Positions 21,639 to 33,342 of a stretch of DNA of 64,000 bases are shown piece by piece; positions within the stretch are counted from its first letter, which is position 1, and every line of letters starts with the position of its first letter. The stretch is taken from contig NC_057826.1 of the NCBI RefSeq assembly GCF_910594005.1, positions 81,961,163-82,025,162 of the forward strand. The letters run 5' to 3'. The position numbers and the translations under genes are program-made. The stretch is from Cervus elaphus (Eukaryota > Chordata > Mammalia > Artiodactyla > Cervidae). Under the pieces are notes generated by a model, which made no database searches, was not told where the DNA came from, and saw nothing but the letters and a program-made list of their open reading frames with translations.

Positions 21639-23378
21639 TCTGCCTTATCTCCACATCTAGACAGTAACTGACCTTGACGAAGTCTTTAATCTACCCAGGC
21701 ATTCCTTAGGGTGCTGGACTCTGGCAGACGCGGATGTTTCTATTCATTTGCAACAGACTGAAGTTGTTCTGTATTTAGGAAAGCATAGGGGAGGAGCAGC
21801 AGGGAAAATAAGGGCATGCAGGTTTGGCTGAAACCCCTCTCCCCACTGTGATTTGGGGCTTTCTGTGGCTGTGAGGATTTCTCTAATTACCTGTAGGACA
21901 GGGCAATGGTCAGACACAAAGCCCTACTAAGCCCTGTCTCAGCCCAGTACGCCGCTTACACCCGGCAGCTTATCTGCAGACAGTGATTAATGGCCCAAAG
22001 TCCTAGCCTTTGCATCCACTCCCAGCCCAAGCCACCATCTGTGAACAGTCTCTTGCTTGAGTAATAGCTGTGTCTCGCAAATTGTTTTGCACGTTTATAA
22101 ACAGAGATGGGGCGTTTTCCTCTGCTGCCTTAATTTCAAGTGGTTAGGCTGAGCTCATTCCTGCAAACAACTTCATGCCTAGAATTCAAAGTTGAAGGGT
22201 CAGTGCCATTGCTCATCCTCAAGTTTCATTCCCCAAAGCAGCCTTCAAGGGAGCTGGAGGGAGGCCCCAGCACTTTGGTGAGGTCAAGACAGCCTTTTCT
22301 GACCACCAAACGGGTAGATGCCACAACCTTCCCCCTAAAAGTGCCCCTTTCTGATTTGGAAATTTAGATGGATATTTTCTTATCACATCCCCTATCTGAC
22401 CACACGCATTAATTCATATTTAGAGTGTGATTAGCTCATGCCTCCCTTTAGGTGGAATAAGTGACAGACATCTACTAAGCTCTTCTGGCTTCTTCTCCAT
22501 CTTTGTCTCTGCAGAAGACAGCACAACATGACATATGTTAAATGCTCAACAGATGGAAGATGAAGGAAATAATTAAGATACATGTTCAAGGGGACTTTTG
22601 AAATGAAGAAAATGACCCACGTGTTTTGCATAGACAGTTACAAATCCTCCTTGTCCCCCATCAGAGAACTTCAGCTACCCCACAGTCAAGGGCATCCGGA
22701 AAGGAATAGTACAGCAGTGAGCACTGGAAACATGTGCTTGCATCCCCTTCAGGGAGTCCACACATCAGCCAGCCCATGTGCAGCTGTTCTAGACAAAGAA
22801 AACACAAGCCAGCATTGTGCATATCATTGCAGGTCTGCCCTCTGACCTAGTTTGTCATTGAACTTGGTCCAGAGCTCATATAACAAACTGAGGAAAGGGT
22901 TACCCCAGTGATTTTAAAACTGACTACAGACCAGCAGTTCCAGCACTTTTTAAATAATGATTTTTGTAATTCCCAGGGACCAGCATGTAGCACTTCCCTG
23001 AGCAAAATGCTTTCTCCAAGAAATACTCATTTGCAATGGGAACACCCTGCTTCGTGAACTGACTGTGACCTTCAGGATGGAAAGCCCGAGGCCCACTGTG
23101 CAGAGTCGTAGACTTTGAGAAGCAGAATTGACCATGAGAACATCTGACCCAACCCCCATATTTCATGGGGAGGCGACTCGCCTAGGGGCAAGTCAGTGGC
23201 AGAGTTGGGTCAAGAACTCACAGGTCCTGCCTCACCATCCAAAGTTGCTTTAGGAATAGGGGAACACTTCCCCACCAGAGCTTATGGATCTAGAAGAGAC
23301 TTTCTAATTGTTTAGGGATGAAATAATAAAAAATGTAGTTGAGTCTAGTGTATGCTAACATTCTCAATTAAAATTTGC
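21639..23378. other. Mostly unassigned block
   Basis: No ruminant SINE for 1.7 kb. A MIR-related remnant may lie at 23075-23220 (GGCAAGTCAGTGGCAGAGTTG). Frames of 66-87 codons have no motifs. Confidence 0.4.
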
Positions 23379-23389
23379 TATTTGGACAC

Positions 23390-23580
23390 GCTGCTGTTGT
23401 TTAGTCACTAAGTCACATTTGACTCTTGCAGGAGGCTCCTCTGTCCATGGGATTTCCCAGGCAAGAATACTAGAGTGGGTTGCCGTTTCCTTCTCCAGGG
23501 GATCTCCCTGACCTAGGGATTGAACCCAGGTCTCCTGCATTTCAGGCACATTCTTTACCACTGAGCCACCAGGGAAGCCC
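23390..23580 (-). mobile_element. Bov-tA SINE, antisense
   Basis: Tail side GCTGCTGTTGTTTAGTCAC, head side CACCAGGGAAGCCC. About 20 bases of the body are missing after TTTGACTCTTGC. An imperfect TSD (8 of 11) may lie at 23379-23389 and 23581-23591. Confidence 0.93.
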
Positions 23581-23706
23581 ATTTTGGTCACAAGCAGTTC
23601 TAAAATGCTTTTGTTTTAGTCTCTGCCATCTCTTGTGTGTAAGACCTTGAACTAGGAACAGTGAAAGTCTGAGTTAAGAGAAACCCACAGAACTCTCTAC
23701 CCAACA

Positions 23707-23858
23707 GGTGAACGTGAAAGTGAAAGTTACTCAGTCGTGCCCGACTCTTTGCAACTCCATGGACTATACAGTCCATGGAATTCTCCAGGCCAGAATACTG
23801 GCGTGGGTAGCCTTTTCCTTCTCCAGGCGATCTTCCCAACCCAGGGATCGAACCGAGG
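23707..23858 (-). mobile_element. Bov-A SINE, head-truncated, perfect TSD
   Basis: Only the tail half of a Bov-A unit is present, ending at GATCGAACCGAGG. An exact 11-bp TSD, TCTACCCAACA, lies at 23696-23706 and 23859-23869, so it was inserted in this truncated form. Confidence 0.95.
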
Positions 23859-23869
23859 TCTACCCAACA

Positions 23870-24639
23870 ACCAAAAAGCAAATATCCATGGAACAGTCTT
23901 CAAATATCCATGAAAACAGCTACTAAAACTGTCCATATACTAGGCCACCATATAAACTTCACTACAATCTAAACGTTAGAACTCATATAGGGCTATATTT
24001 CTGTTCCCAAAAGAAACAAACTATAAACTGATTCTAGAAGAATTATTTTTAATCTATTCACTTGCAAGTTACAGACATTTTTTGAAATAACTGATTAAAG
24101 AGGCAATCAAAACTGAAATTATAAACTATTTAGAAGAATTGTTTCCAACCCTAGCCCTAACACTATCTAAACACTCTTGGACAAATCCTATAATCACTCA
24201 ATTTCATTCTCTCGAGAAGGAGGTTGTTATGAGGATTAAAAGAGATAACATGAAAAGGAGCCTAGCATAGGCAATAAATGTGACGCCAGTTCTAAGGCCA
24301 AGCTTGTGTAACTGATTTTAAAATGGGGCTGTTCAGTCTCCTGTTCAGCTAAAATAGGAAGACAGGGGATGCTACGTTTTGAAGGGAACATAACACAAAA
24401 TTTCAAAGTTGGAGAGCAAATACGCATTACATAACTCTTGAATCCCTTACTCACGGTGAAGATAGAATAATTCTGAGAAAATGTTTTTGGAGAGAGTCTG
24501 GCTGGTATTTCCCCCTCCCCGGGGGAAAGAGTAGGGCTTGTCTTTAGGTTAAGAGAAAGAAGCTTCAGTGAGATCACTGGAGGGCTTGATTTGGTCTCCT
24601 TATAATTATCGAGACACAGAGTGGTGGGTCTAATTCCTA
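23870..24639. other. AT-rich unassigned block
   Basis: Nothing recognised. It contains most of the longest non-BovB minus-strand frame of the window (164 codons, 24236-24730), which begins inside the next SINE and shows no domain. Confidence 0.45.
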
Positions 24640-24850
24640 CCCGTGTGCTGTGATCCGTTGTGTTCAACTGTTTGTGAACCCACAGACTGTAGCCTACCAG
24701 GCTCCTTTGTCCATGGGATTTTTCAGGCAAGAATACTGAGGTGGGTTGCCATTTCCCTCTCCAGCAGATATTCCTGACCCAGGGATCAAGCCCACATCTA
24801 TTGTGTCTCCTGCATTAGCAGGCAGATTCTTTACCACTGTGCCATGGAAA
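24640..24850 (-). mobile_element. Bov-tA SINE, antisense, degraded
   Basis: CCATGGGATTTTTCAGGCAA and GATTCTTTACCACTGTGCC are clear; the tail side is diverged. No TSD found. Confidence 0.9.
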
Positions 24851-25404
24851 ATCTAAAAGATTAGATGCCCTATCAGTACTAGCAAAGGAGAGGTATCTAC
24901 TGGGAACTGCTTCCCTAGAGATTGTCAGGACAGTGCTCTGTAAGAGCTTCCTGTGGACCAGAAAGTGTGTTGGGGAGAAAGTGAGCCTCGATCTATTTCA
25001 ATCCCACCAAGAGGATTCCTTGAGAAGGTGAGAGGAGCCCAATCAAAATGGGCCTGTGTGGAGAGCTGAGGAAAGAGTGGCCAGCTGGAGGAAAATGCAA
25101 CATATGTGTCAGGAAAGATACAGGTCAATGTTCCTGTAAGCATCTCAGAAGAGTCCACAGAAAAACCCACAAGGGAAGGAGTCAGCTCTCTGAACCTCCC
25201 AAGCCCACGCAGTGAGGACACCTTACAAGACTTGTCCAGAAGAGCTCTCCTGCCCTTTCCTCTCCCCTGTCCATGTACCCAGCAGAGTCAGCAGTCCTGG
25301 TCACGGATATGGGTGAGGATGTGTGCAAGCAGAGTGAAAAGGAAACTCATCCTCTTCTCACCTGCATCAGACTCTAATAAAGAGAGGGGAGCAGATCTCA
25401 CTTT
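24851..25404. other. Unassigned block
   Basis: Nothing recognised; overlapping frames of 98 and 118 codons on opposite strands (24925-25462) lack motifs. Confidence 0.4.
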
Positions 25405-25682
25405 CTATTTTTTTAGTTTTGGCTGTGCCGGTTCATCGATGCTGTGCATGGGTTTTCTCTAACTGCAGTGAGCAGGGGCTACTCTCTAGTTGCAGGGTGT
25501 GGGCTTCTCACTGCGGTGGCTTTTCTTGTTGCAGAGCATTGGGCTCCAGAGCATGGGCTCAGTAGTTGCAGCACAAGGGCTTAGTTGCTCCTCAGCATGT
25601 GGGATCTTCCTGGACCAGGGATCGAACCCGTGCCCCCTGCATTGGCAGGTGGATTCTTAACCACTGAACCACCAGAGAAGTC
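25405..25682 (-). mobile_element. CHR-type tRNA-Glu SINE, antisense
   Basis: Long CHR form: GGCTGTGCCGG at the tail side, GGGCTCAGTAGTTGCAGC in the body, and CACTGAACCACCAGAGAAGT at the head side. Confidence 0.93.
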
Positions 25683-27139
25683 TCAGTTCTAACTTTGAAA
25701 CAAGTTGGAATTTATTACATAGACTGAATACTTAACAACTAAACTGAGACTGTGTTGTTAACTTCCAGTGGTTCAAGGAATCTATATTAACATTACCTGA
25801 GAGTGATCGGAAAAATATGGGACTACCTGAGCTTTCACCAAATGCAGTGGAAGAACTTTTACTGAAATACCTTTAAAAGGACAGTGAGGGAGGAAAAAAA
25901 AACAACAAAATGATCGCTTATAATTACATCCCATGAGTTTCTTGTTCACTTCACTTACAAGTTATAGCTCCATTCCAACCAGAACCCACTTCAGGATGCT
26001 GGCACACCATGGACTCCAAAGGCAGCCCAAAAGCTTCTTTCAGTTTATAGAATTTCTCTTTATCCCCCTCCCCACTTCTCCTTGTTTCTATAAAGTATCA
26101 GCAGATTCTGCTGTTGATGCCTATGAAATATGTGGTAGAGGGATTCTGGAAGACAGGGAAAAGATGGAAAGAGGCTTTTTACTAGAAGTGAGGAGTTAGG
26201 GCAGCCACAGCTAAAGGAAGATCAGGTAGGAATCCAGCTGGGCAGAAAGACAGCTTGATGGAATGGAGACAGTGCTCTTGGGGTTAAGGCTCCTCCTTTG
26301 GAGTCCTGCCTGAACTACCACTTTGGCGGCCTTATTACTCTTGCATCAGCAACAGCAACATGAGGGACAGAAGACTGACAACCAGAAGGCAAGCGGGGAA
26401 AGTCAGAGCTAGTGTAGTGTGTTCTCTGCTTTCCCTGAAAATCCTCATATAAATTTCTCAAGCAGCACACACCCAGTCAAGTGGGTCATGGCTGGTGGGC
26501 TTACTTTCTCTCTCTACACACTCACACATACACACACTCTCAGGGGTAGGGAGAGAAACAAATACAATTTTATGAACTATAAAGTTAAAATGAGCATCAT
26601 TTCCAATGATCTGATTTTTTTTTTTTGTATTCTAGGAAATGTGGTTTAGGAGCCAAAATAATAGAATTCCTAAGATATTTTATTGTTTAGGTGGAAGCCA
26701 TGGGTGAAAATATTTGTGATTAGTGCTCTTCCCCCCAAATGCAATTTAACAGGGCTTTAAATAACCAATTCACATGCACAATATATGTTCCATTTACAAT
26801 CCATTCCCAGATAAACTTCAAGCAATTTCATACTCTTGTGTGCTTGCCACGACCACAACACATGTGCCTTACCATGACATGCTTTAAAGTGCCATGTGGT
26901 GGCCAAAAAGAGAACACACATGGTCCGAAATGACGTGATGAAAATAAATAAAACTGAATTACATAAACGCTAATTATCGTGCTGGGAAATCTTGTGAAAT
27001 CCAGAAATGTTGATATACAAAATACTCACTCATGCATCGAGACTTGACTGAGCGGCCATCTCCTCTGTGAGGCCTTCCCAAAGCCCTAAAGGGAAAGTAT
27101 CATTTTCTGGAATTGCTTCCTGCCAGTTCTTCTAGCAAA
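25683..27139. other. AT-rich unassigned block
   Basis: A short degenerate CA stretch lies at 26515-26540 and a T-run at 26617-26626. No gene or named repeat recognised. Confidence 0.4.
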
Positions 27140-27400
27140 TCTGCAAGGTGGGTATCATTTTCTGCATTTGAACCAGTAAACAAATCAAAGTTCAGGTTGC
27201 TGAAGTTACTTGTCCATGGGCAAAGAGTTGGTCTCTAGCGAGCGCCCCAGATGGAAAGTGGGAAACTGACATTGTTACAAACTGCTTGGACCAGGCAAAG
27301 TGTTAAGTATTAAAGTACGTGCTTTCTCATTTAACACAATGGTTTGAGAGGAAGTTATTATCATTCCTCAACCATCTATGAGCAAACCGCTCTTGCCTGA
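27140..27400 (+). mobile_element. One or two MIR remnants, sense
   Basis: A MIR-like GGTGGGTATCATTTTCTGCA segment at 27147 is followed at 27290-27400 by a second match (GGACCAGGCAAAGTGTTAAG, then CTCATTTAACACAATGG, then AGGAAGTTATTATCAT). Both are highly diverged. Confidence 0.55.
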
Positions 27401-27906
27401 CGTCGCAGGAGTGGTCAGTAGCAGTGCTCAGACTCAAATGTGGCTTTTTACCCCAGAACTGTGCACTCCAAGTCACCATGATGCTTCTTCTGAAATGGTC
27501 CCTGGAACTGTCCCCTTCACCCTCTTTCACTGGTCAGCCTTCACCTAGAGGACTGCTGGTAAATCTATCTCCTCCTGTATCTGGACCACAGGCTCCAGCA
27601 TTGACTACAGCGGCCAATCACTGAGTTTGAGAAACGCCTGCCAAGATTTCAAGGTTTTCTACCTCAGGGGTCCCCAGCCTCTGGGTCACAGCCTGGTACT
27701 AGCCTGTTAGGAACCAGGCTGCACAGCAGAAGGTGAGGGGCAAGTGAGCAAGCAAAGCTTCATCTGTATTCACAACCACTCCCCACCACTCATATTACGG
27801 CCTAAGCTCCACCTCCTGTCAGATCAGCAGCGGCATTAGAGTCTCACAGGAGTGCAAACCCTCCTTGTGAAGTGCTCACATGAGTGATCTAGGTTGCATG
27901 CTCCTT

Positions 27907-28135
27907 GTGTGCGTGTGTGCTAAGTCACTTCAGTCATGTCTGACTCTTTGCGACCCCACGGACTATTAGCCCGTCAGGCTCCTCTGTCCATGGAATTCTC
28001 CAGGCAAGAATACTGGAGTGGGTTGCCATGCCCTCCTCCAGGGGACCTTCTTGACCCAGGCTTTGAACCCAGGTCTCATTATGCCTCCTGCACTGGCAGG
28101 CGGGTTCTTTACCACTAGAACCACCTAGGAAGCTC
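27907..28135 (-). mobile_element. Bov-tA SINE in MER1, antisense
   Basis: Exact 12-bp TSD, TGCATGCTCCTT, at 27895-27906 and 28136-28147, made of MER1 sequence. The copy carries the GTGTGTGCTAAGTCACTTC tail of the Bov-tA2 form. Confidence 0.97.
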
Positions 28136-28222
28136 TGCATGCTCCTTATGAGAATCTAATGCCTGATGATCTGATTCTGCAGTATGGTGAGTTGTACAAT
28201 TATTTCCTTATATATCAAAATG

Positions 28223-28427
28223 CGCTTCCCTCACAGCTCAGTCAGTAAAGAATCTGCCCGCAATGCAAGAGACCTGGGTTCAATTCCTGGGTCGGGAAGA
28301 TCCCCTGGAGAAGGAAATGGCAATCCACTCCAGTTCTCTTGCTCCAGTATCTGTGGGCAGAGGAGCCTGGCAGACTATAGTCCCTGGAGTCACAAGTCAG
28401 ACACGACTTAATAACTAAACCACCACC
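28223..28427 (+). mobile_element. Bov-tA SINE in MER1, sense
   Basis: Exact 11-bp TSD, ATATCAAAATG, at 28212-28222 and 28428-28438. It lies in the opposite orientation to the neighbouring SINE only 87 bp away. Confidence 0.97.
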
Positions 28428-28693
28428 ATATCAAAATGTAATAATAATAGAAATAAAGTGCACAATAAATGCAATGCATTTGAATCATCCCCAAACCATT
28501 GCCCTGACCCAGCCCGGCTTGTGGAAAAATTGTCTTTTGTGAAACCAGTTCCTGGTGCTAAAAAGGTTGGGGACTGCTAGTCTATAATCTAGAGTACATT
28601 GACCTTACTAAATGTTATTTCTATCACACAAAGTTGGGGAAAATTTTGAAAGAACAAAAAAGATTTCTGAGTATGTATTCCAGGGTATAATTA

Positions 28694-28898
28694 GGTATTA
28701 GTTGCTCAGTCATGTCTGACACTTTTCAACGCCATGGACTATAGCCTGCCAAGCTCCTCTGTCCATGGGATTCTCCAGGCAAGAATACTGGAGTGGATTG
28801 CCAACCTCTTCTCTAGGGGATCCTTCCCAACCCAGGGATTGAACCTGGGTCTCCTGCATTGCAGGAAGATTCTTTACTGTCTGAGCCATGAGGGAAGA
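28694..28898 (-). mobile_element. Bov-tA SINE, antisense
   Basis: TSD GTATAATTA at 28685-28693 and GTAAAATTA at 28899-28907. The copy is close to full-length. Confidence 0.96.
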
Positions 28899-28907
28899 GT
28901 AAAATTA

Positions 28908-29489
28908 AGCACTGTTAAATAACCTTTTTTAGATGGCCTAATTTTATAGGTCTATGCCTTTCATAGTCTTTATCTGAGCTCTTTTACAACCCTATAAACT
29001 AGAGAAAATGGATAATAATGCAAATGAACTTTGTCATTTGTGGAGATGCAAATTATAAGCCCCCTTGCTTCCCAGAGGCTAGCTTTCCATCTACAGTCAA
29101 CTCCTTTCAGCACACCTGATGATCTTCATGTGTGCTTACTCTCTCCTGTGAACCAGTTGTAACATCTTACTGCTTCCCTCATTAGTTCATGAGTTAAATA
29201 AAATCTTCAACATGTTCATTTTCTATTTGAAAGAGCATCATGATTGTACCTTTTGCTAAAAATTGCTCTTTAACATTTTCCACTGCTCCCTGAGATACTC
29301 AGCCTGAATTCCTCACTAATCTAGAAATACAGTCTGTTTCCTTTCTTTTTCAGTTCACCCCTTTCCAGAAACCACAAGGACACACATAATACACAAACAC
29401 ACACATGCATCAGGAAGTTCAGCCCTTGCCCAGGAAGATAGAGGGAAAGGGAGAGAGTGAAATCTGACTACAGTAAACTAGGAATTAGG
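28908..29489. other. AT-rich unassigned block
   Basis: Nothing recognised; a short CA-rich stretch at 29380-29405. Confidence 0.4.
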
Positions 29490-29710
29490 TGATAGCAAAC
29501 TATGGCCCTGGGACCAAATATGATTTACCATCTGCTTTTGTAAATTAAGTTTTATTGGAACACAGTCCCCTGCATTCATTTGCGTGCTAACTATGGCTGC
29601 TTTTGCGATACAACTAGCAGCAGTGTTGAGTAGTTACAGCAGAGACTACCAGAGCTGCAAATTCTGAAATATTTACTATGTGACCTTTGACGGAAAACTT
29701 GGCCAGCTTC
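29490..29710 (-). mobile_element. hAT-Charlie remnant, antisense
   Basis: The order AGCAAACTATGGCCC, TTTTGTAAATTAAGTTTTAT, then ATATTTACTATGTGACCTTT is the reverse complement of a common hAT-Charlie element that opens with a GGTCGGCAAACT end. Its exact subfamily is uncertain. Confidence 0.7.
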
Positions 29711-30225
29711 TCACTTAGACACAATCTTTACTCTCTGCAGAGTTCAAAATCTCATGAAGGGAAGTAACAAGTATACCTAGGTGAAAATACAGAAATGACA
29801 ATAAAAATAAAGTGAGTCACCATGGATGGGAGTGGTTAGGGGAAAAATGAAACTTAGATGGGAACTGAGTATGGTTGAAAACGGGAATAACCAGCTTCAG
29901 TAATCCCAAAGCCATGCCATGCAAATTATTAATTTGTTTGCTTATTTACTTGCCACAATTTATCTTTGTTATTGCAAAATAGTCCCAAGTACACAGAAAG
30001 GCAGTATGAAATACTTATGTGCTCAACTCAACTCACTTTACTATTTTGTCACATTTGCTTTGCTTTAAATTTTATTTTCATAGTCTTTAATTTGAGAAGA
30101 TTAGGCCAAGTTTCCTCTCTCAATTGGCTGCACAGTGAAGGAAATTCATGGAGTATTTATTCTACTCCAGGTCTGAAGAAGGCCCCAGTATTAATGGTTT
30201 ACTTGTTTGATTTTGCTTTTGTCTC
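29711..30225. other. AT-rich unassigned block
   Basis: Probably old repeat-derived DNA bordering the L1 to the right; nothing named. Confidence 0.35.
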
Positions 30226-30925
30226 CCTTCCATTTTTAAAAAATAAGATTCATATGGCTCAGAATTCAAAAGGTACAACAAAATAAACAAATGAAATATT
30301 TTCCTCCTACTTTTATACCCCAGCTACTCATTATTATAAACAATACTATAAGTTCCTTATATTTCCTTCTAGAGATATTTTATGTATACTTGAACAAATA
30401 TGTATGTATATTTTCTCTATACTCTTTTTTTTTTTTTTTACAATTTTTCTCTTTACCCAATACTTTGTCTTGGCAAGCCATCCAGATCAGCACATACAGA
30501 AAATCTCATTCTCTTTTTTCAAGGTTTCATAACATTCCTTCGTATGGATGAATTATGATTTGACTAGCTTTCTTTCCATGACATTTAGGTTATTTCGAAT
30601 CCTTGGCAATTACAAACAATGCTACAATAAATAATCATGTACTTCCTCTAAATATACGAATAGCTGTACACTGAGAAGCAGAATTTCTAGGGCAAATAAT
30701 AAATGCATTTATAATTTCGATAGATATCACCAAGTTGTTTTCCATGGAGAAGTCACCAAAATTACACTTCTACTAGCAAAGTATGATGAACCCCATACCC
30801 TCACCAAGTCAGGGGCTATTAGACTCTTTGATCTTTGCTGTTCTAAGAAGTGACAAATGGTATCTGTGTAGCTTAAAATTTCACTTCCTTTATTATGAAT
30901 GAAGTTGAGCATTTTTTTCACATTG
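30226..30925 (-). mobile_element. Old L1 (L1ME/HAL1-like), antisense
   Basis: Blocks in antisense order: CAGAATTCAAAAGGTACAAC, TTCCTTCGTATGGATGAATT, CAATTACAAACAATGCTACA, AATTTCGATAGATATCACCA and TTATTATGAATGAAGTTGAG. A T15 run interrupts it at 30426-30440. The right end is cut by the BovB that follows. Confidence 0.82.
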
Positions 30926-31398
30926 TTGTCATCGTCAGTCAGTGCTAAGTCGTGTCTGACTCTTTGTGACCCATAGACTGCAGCACGCCAGGCTCACCTG
31001 TCCTTCACCATCTCCTAGTTTGCTCAGATTCATGTCTGTTGGGTCAGTGATGCTATTTACCATCTTGTCCCCTGTTGTCCCCTTCTCCTCCTGCCTTCAA
31101 TCTTTCCTAGCATCAGGGTCTTTTCCAATGAGTCGGCTCTTTGCATCACGTGGCCAAAGTATTGGAGCTTCAGCTTCAGTCTCAGTCTTTCCAATGAATA
31201 TTCAGTGTTGATTTCCTTTAGGACTGACTGATTTGATCTCTTCGCAGTCCAAGAGACTCTCAAGAGTTCTCCAGCATCACACTTTGAAAGCATCAATTCT
31301 TCCATGCTCAGACTTCTTTATGGTCCAATTCTCACATCCCTACATGGCTACTAGAAAAACCATAGCTTTGACCATACGGACTTTTGTTGGCAATAAAG
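30926..31398 (-). mobile_element. BovB LINE 3' end, antisense
   Basis: 473 bp from the tail cap (AAGTCGTGTCTGACTCTTTG) to the stretch ending TTTTGTTGGCAATAAAGG. In the coding direction it holds the decayed end of the BovB protein, with the 82-codon frame 31057-31305 keeping the KLQYFGHVM and GRRRRGQQ tracts. Confidence 0.95.
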
Positions 31399-31418
31399 GT
31401 CCTTATTAGATTAATAAA

Positions 31419-31639
31419 GGGGACTTCCCTTGAGGTTCAGTCGGTAAAGAGTCTGCCTGCAATGCAGGAGATTGGGTTCGATCCCTGGGTTGGGAATATC
31501 CCCTGGAGAAGGAAATGGCAACCCACTCCAGTATTTTTGCCTGGAGAATCCCATGGACAGAGGAGCCTGGTAGGCTACAGTGACCATGGGGTCACAAGAG
31601 TTGGACACGACTTAGCAACTATACCACCACCAACACTAA
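31419..31639 (+). mobile_element. Bov-tA SINE, sense
   Basis: GGGGACTTCCCTTGAGG head; TSD ATTAATAAA at 31410-31418 and 31640-31648. It stands 20 bp from the truncated end of the BovB. Confidence 0.95.
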
Positions 31640-31648
31640 ATTAATAAA

Positions 31649-31919
31649 AAGATCCACGAATATATGAACTGATGGTTGAAAGAGGCATCTGATGAGGACG
31701 TGTATGCTTGCAAAGTACATAATGGATTAGGAGCTGGGGAGTGTCAGAACCGAACTAGGAGATGGTTGTAGTGGCCCAAAAACAAAGCACAATGAAACAG
31801 AACCCTACAAAGGAGTAGAAGTAGAATAGAAAAGATAAGAGGGACTTTTCTGATGCAGAAACACTGGGTCTTGGTGGCTGATCAAATAAAGATGGCAGCT
31901 ATCAATTTCTTCCTTCACT
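31649..31919. other. Spacer, possibly the left part of the MLT1 LTR
   Basis: The stretch GGTGGCTGATCAAATAAAGATGG just before the BovB could be LTR sequence displaced by that insertion, but I could not confirm this. Confidence 0.35.
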
Positions 31920-31927
31920 ATACACAC

Positions 31928-32785
31928 CTTGCTGTTGCTCATTCACTGTCATATCCAATTCCTTGAGACCCCATGAACTGTAGCATGCTAGGCTTCCCTG
32001 TCCTTCACTGTCTCCTGGAGTTTGCTCAAATTCATGTCCATTGAGTCAGTAATGCCATCCAACCATCTCATCCTCTATTGTCCCCTTCTCCTCCCACCTT
32101 CAATCTCTTCCAGCATCAGGATCTTTTCCAATGAGTTGGCTCTTCACATCAGGTAGCCAAAGTACTGGAGCTTCTGCTTTAGCATCAGTCCTTCCAATGA
32201 ATATTCAGGATTAATTTTTAGGACTGACTAGCTTGATCTCCTTCCTGTCAAAGGGGTTCTCAAAAGTCTTCTCTAGCATTGCTCAAAAGCAACATTTCTT
32301 AGGTACTCAGCCTTCTTTAGGGTCCAACCCTCACATCTGTACATGACTACTGGAGAAAACATAGCTTTGACTATACGGACCTTTGTCAACAAAGTGATAT
32401 CTCTGCTTTTTAATACATTGCCTAGGTTTGTCATAGCTTTTCCTCCAAGGAGCAAGCGTCTTTTAATTTCATGGCTGCAGTCACCATCTGCAGTGATTTT
32501 GAAGCCCAAGAAAATTAAATCTGCCACTGTTTCCACTTTTCCCCAATCTATTTGCTGTGAAGTGATAGGACTGGATGCCATGATCTTAGTTTTTTGAATG
32601 TTGAGTTTTAAGCCAGCTTTTTTCCTCTCCTCTTTCCCTTTCATCAAGAGGCTCTTGAGTTCCTCTTCACTTTCTGCCATTAAAGTGGTATCATCTGCAT
32701 ATCTGAGGTTACTGGCATTTCTCCCGGCAATCTTGATTCCACCTTGTGATTCATCCAGCCCAGCATTTCTCATAATGTACTCTGC
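31928..32785 (-). mobile_element. BovB LINE, 858-bp copy, antisense
   Basis: The longest BovB copy in the window, from the 3' cap to the reverse transcriptase core. TSD ATACACAC at 31920-31927 and 32786-32793. It split or bordered the MLT1 LTR to its right. Confidence 0.96.
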
Positions 32786-32791
32786 ATACAC
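32273..32791 (-). pseudogene. BovB reverse transcriptase fragment
   Basis: A 172-codon uninterrupted minus-strand frame within the BovB at 31928-32785. It holds the reverse transcriptase catalytic motif in the form RYADDTTLMAESEEE, followed by KLNIQKTKIMAS and FSPVVMYRCEGW tracts that are typical of BovB. It lacks everything upstream (endonuclease and the first half of the reverse transcriptase) and terminates early, before the WCWRRL tract, so no working enzyme can be made. The usual GETVETVSDF region reads GKVETVADL here. Intact catalytic aspartates in a frame this long suggest a fairly young insertion. Confidence 0.93.
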
Positions 32792-32793
32792 AC

Positions 32794-33302
32794 ATGCCTC
32801 TTCTCATGTCAAAAGATCAAGCCTAATAACTCATCCCATTAAGTCTGGACTGGCCTTAGAACTTGCTTGAGCAGTAAAACATGGTGGCAGTGAAGGTCTG
32901 GGACTTCTAAAGCTAAGTTATAAGAACCTTGCAGCTTCCAGTCAATTTTTTAGAATGCTTGTTCTGGGGAAAGTCAGCTGCCATGTAGGAAATTTGACCA
33001 CTCTGAGAATACTATGCTGTGAGAAAGCACAAACTAGCCACAAGGAGGGGTCACGCAGGGAGAGAGAGATGCCTGATCAGCCCCTAGCTCTTCCCAGCCC
33101 AAGTGTCAAATACATGAGTGAAGGATCGATATCTCCAGTCTTGGTCACCATCTGAGTGCAAGTTCAGGAGAGAAGAAGCAAGAATCACCCAGCTGAGCAC
33201 AGTCAGAATAATGAGAGATAATAATCAGAAACAATAAGCTGTTGCTTTAAATGACTCAGTTTTGGGTGGTTTGTTACATAGAAATAGATAGCCAAAACAT
33301 AA
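32794..33302 (+). mobile_element. MLT1-type ERVL-MaLR LTR, sense
   Basis: Ordered matches: CTGGACTGGCCTTAGAACTT, TCAGCTGCCATGTAGGAAAT, CAAACTAGCCACAAGGAGGG, and the end CAGTTTTGGGTGGTTTGTTA then AATAGATAGCCAAAACA. This is a solo LTR of the old mammalian MaLR group; no internal sequence is attached. The BovB is inserted at its left side. Confidence 0.85.
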
Positions 33303-33342
33303 AGGAAGCAGAAGACACAAAATCACAGAGTGGCAAGTGCAG

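Larger units (their letters stand above)
27665..28579 (+). mobile_element. MER1-like hAT-Charlie element split by two SINEs
   Basis: Left end CAGGGGTCCCCAGCCTCTGG, right end AAAAGGTTGGGGACTGCTA, which form the inverted ends of the non-autonomous MER1 (Charlie3-related) family. The interior AATCTAATGCCTGATGATCT and AATAGAAATAAAGTGCACAA blocks are well kept. SINEs at 27907-28135 and 28223-28427 interrupt it. After removing them about 480 bp of element remain. Confidence 0.88.

Noticed and set aside
24236..24730. 164-codon minus-strand open frame
   Set aside because: It begins inside an antisense Bov-tA SINE and runs into AT-rich unique DNA with no recognisable domain, so it is a chance frame.
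25405..25682. tRNA gene
   Set aside because: The tRNA-Glu-like boxes belong to CHR and Bov-tA SINEs throughout the window. None folds into an intact tRNA with a proper acceptor stem.
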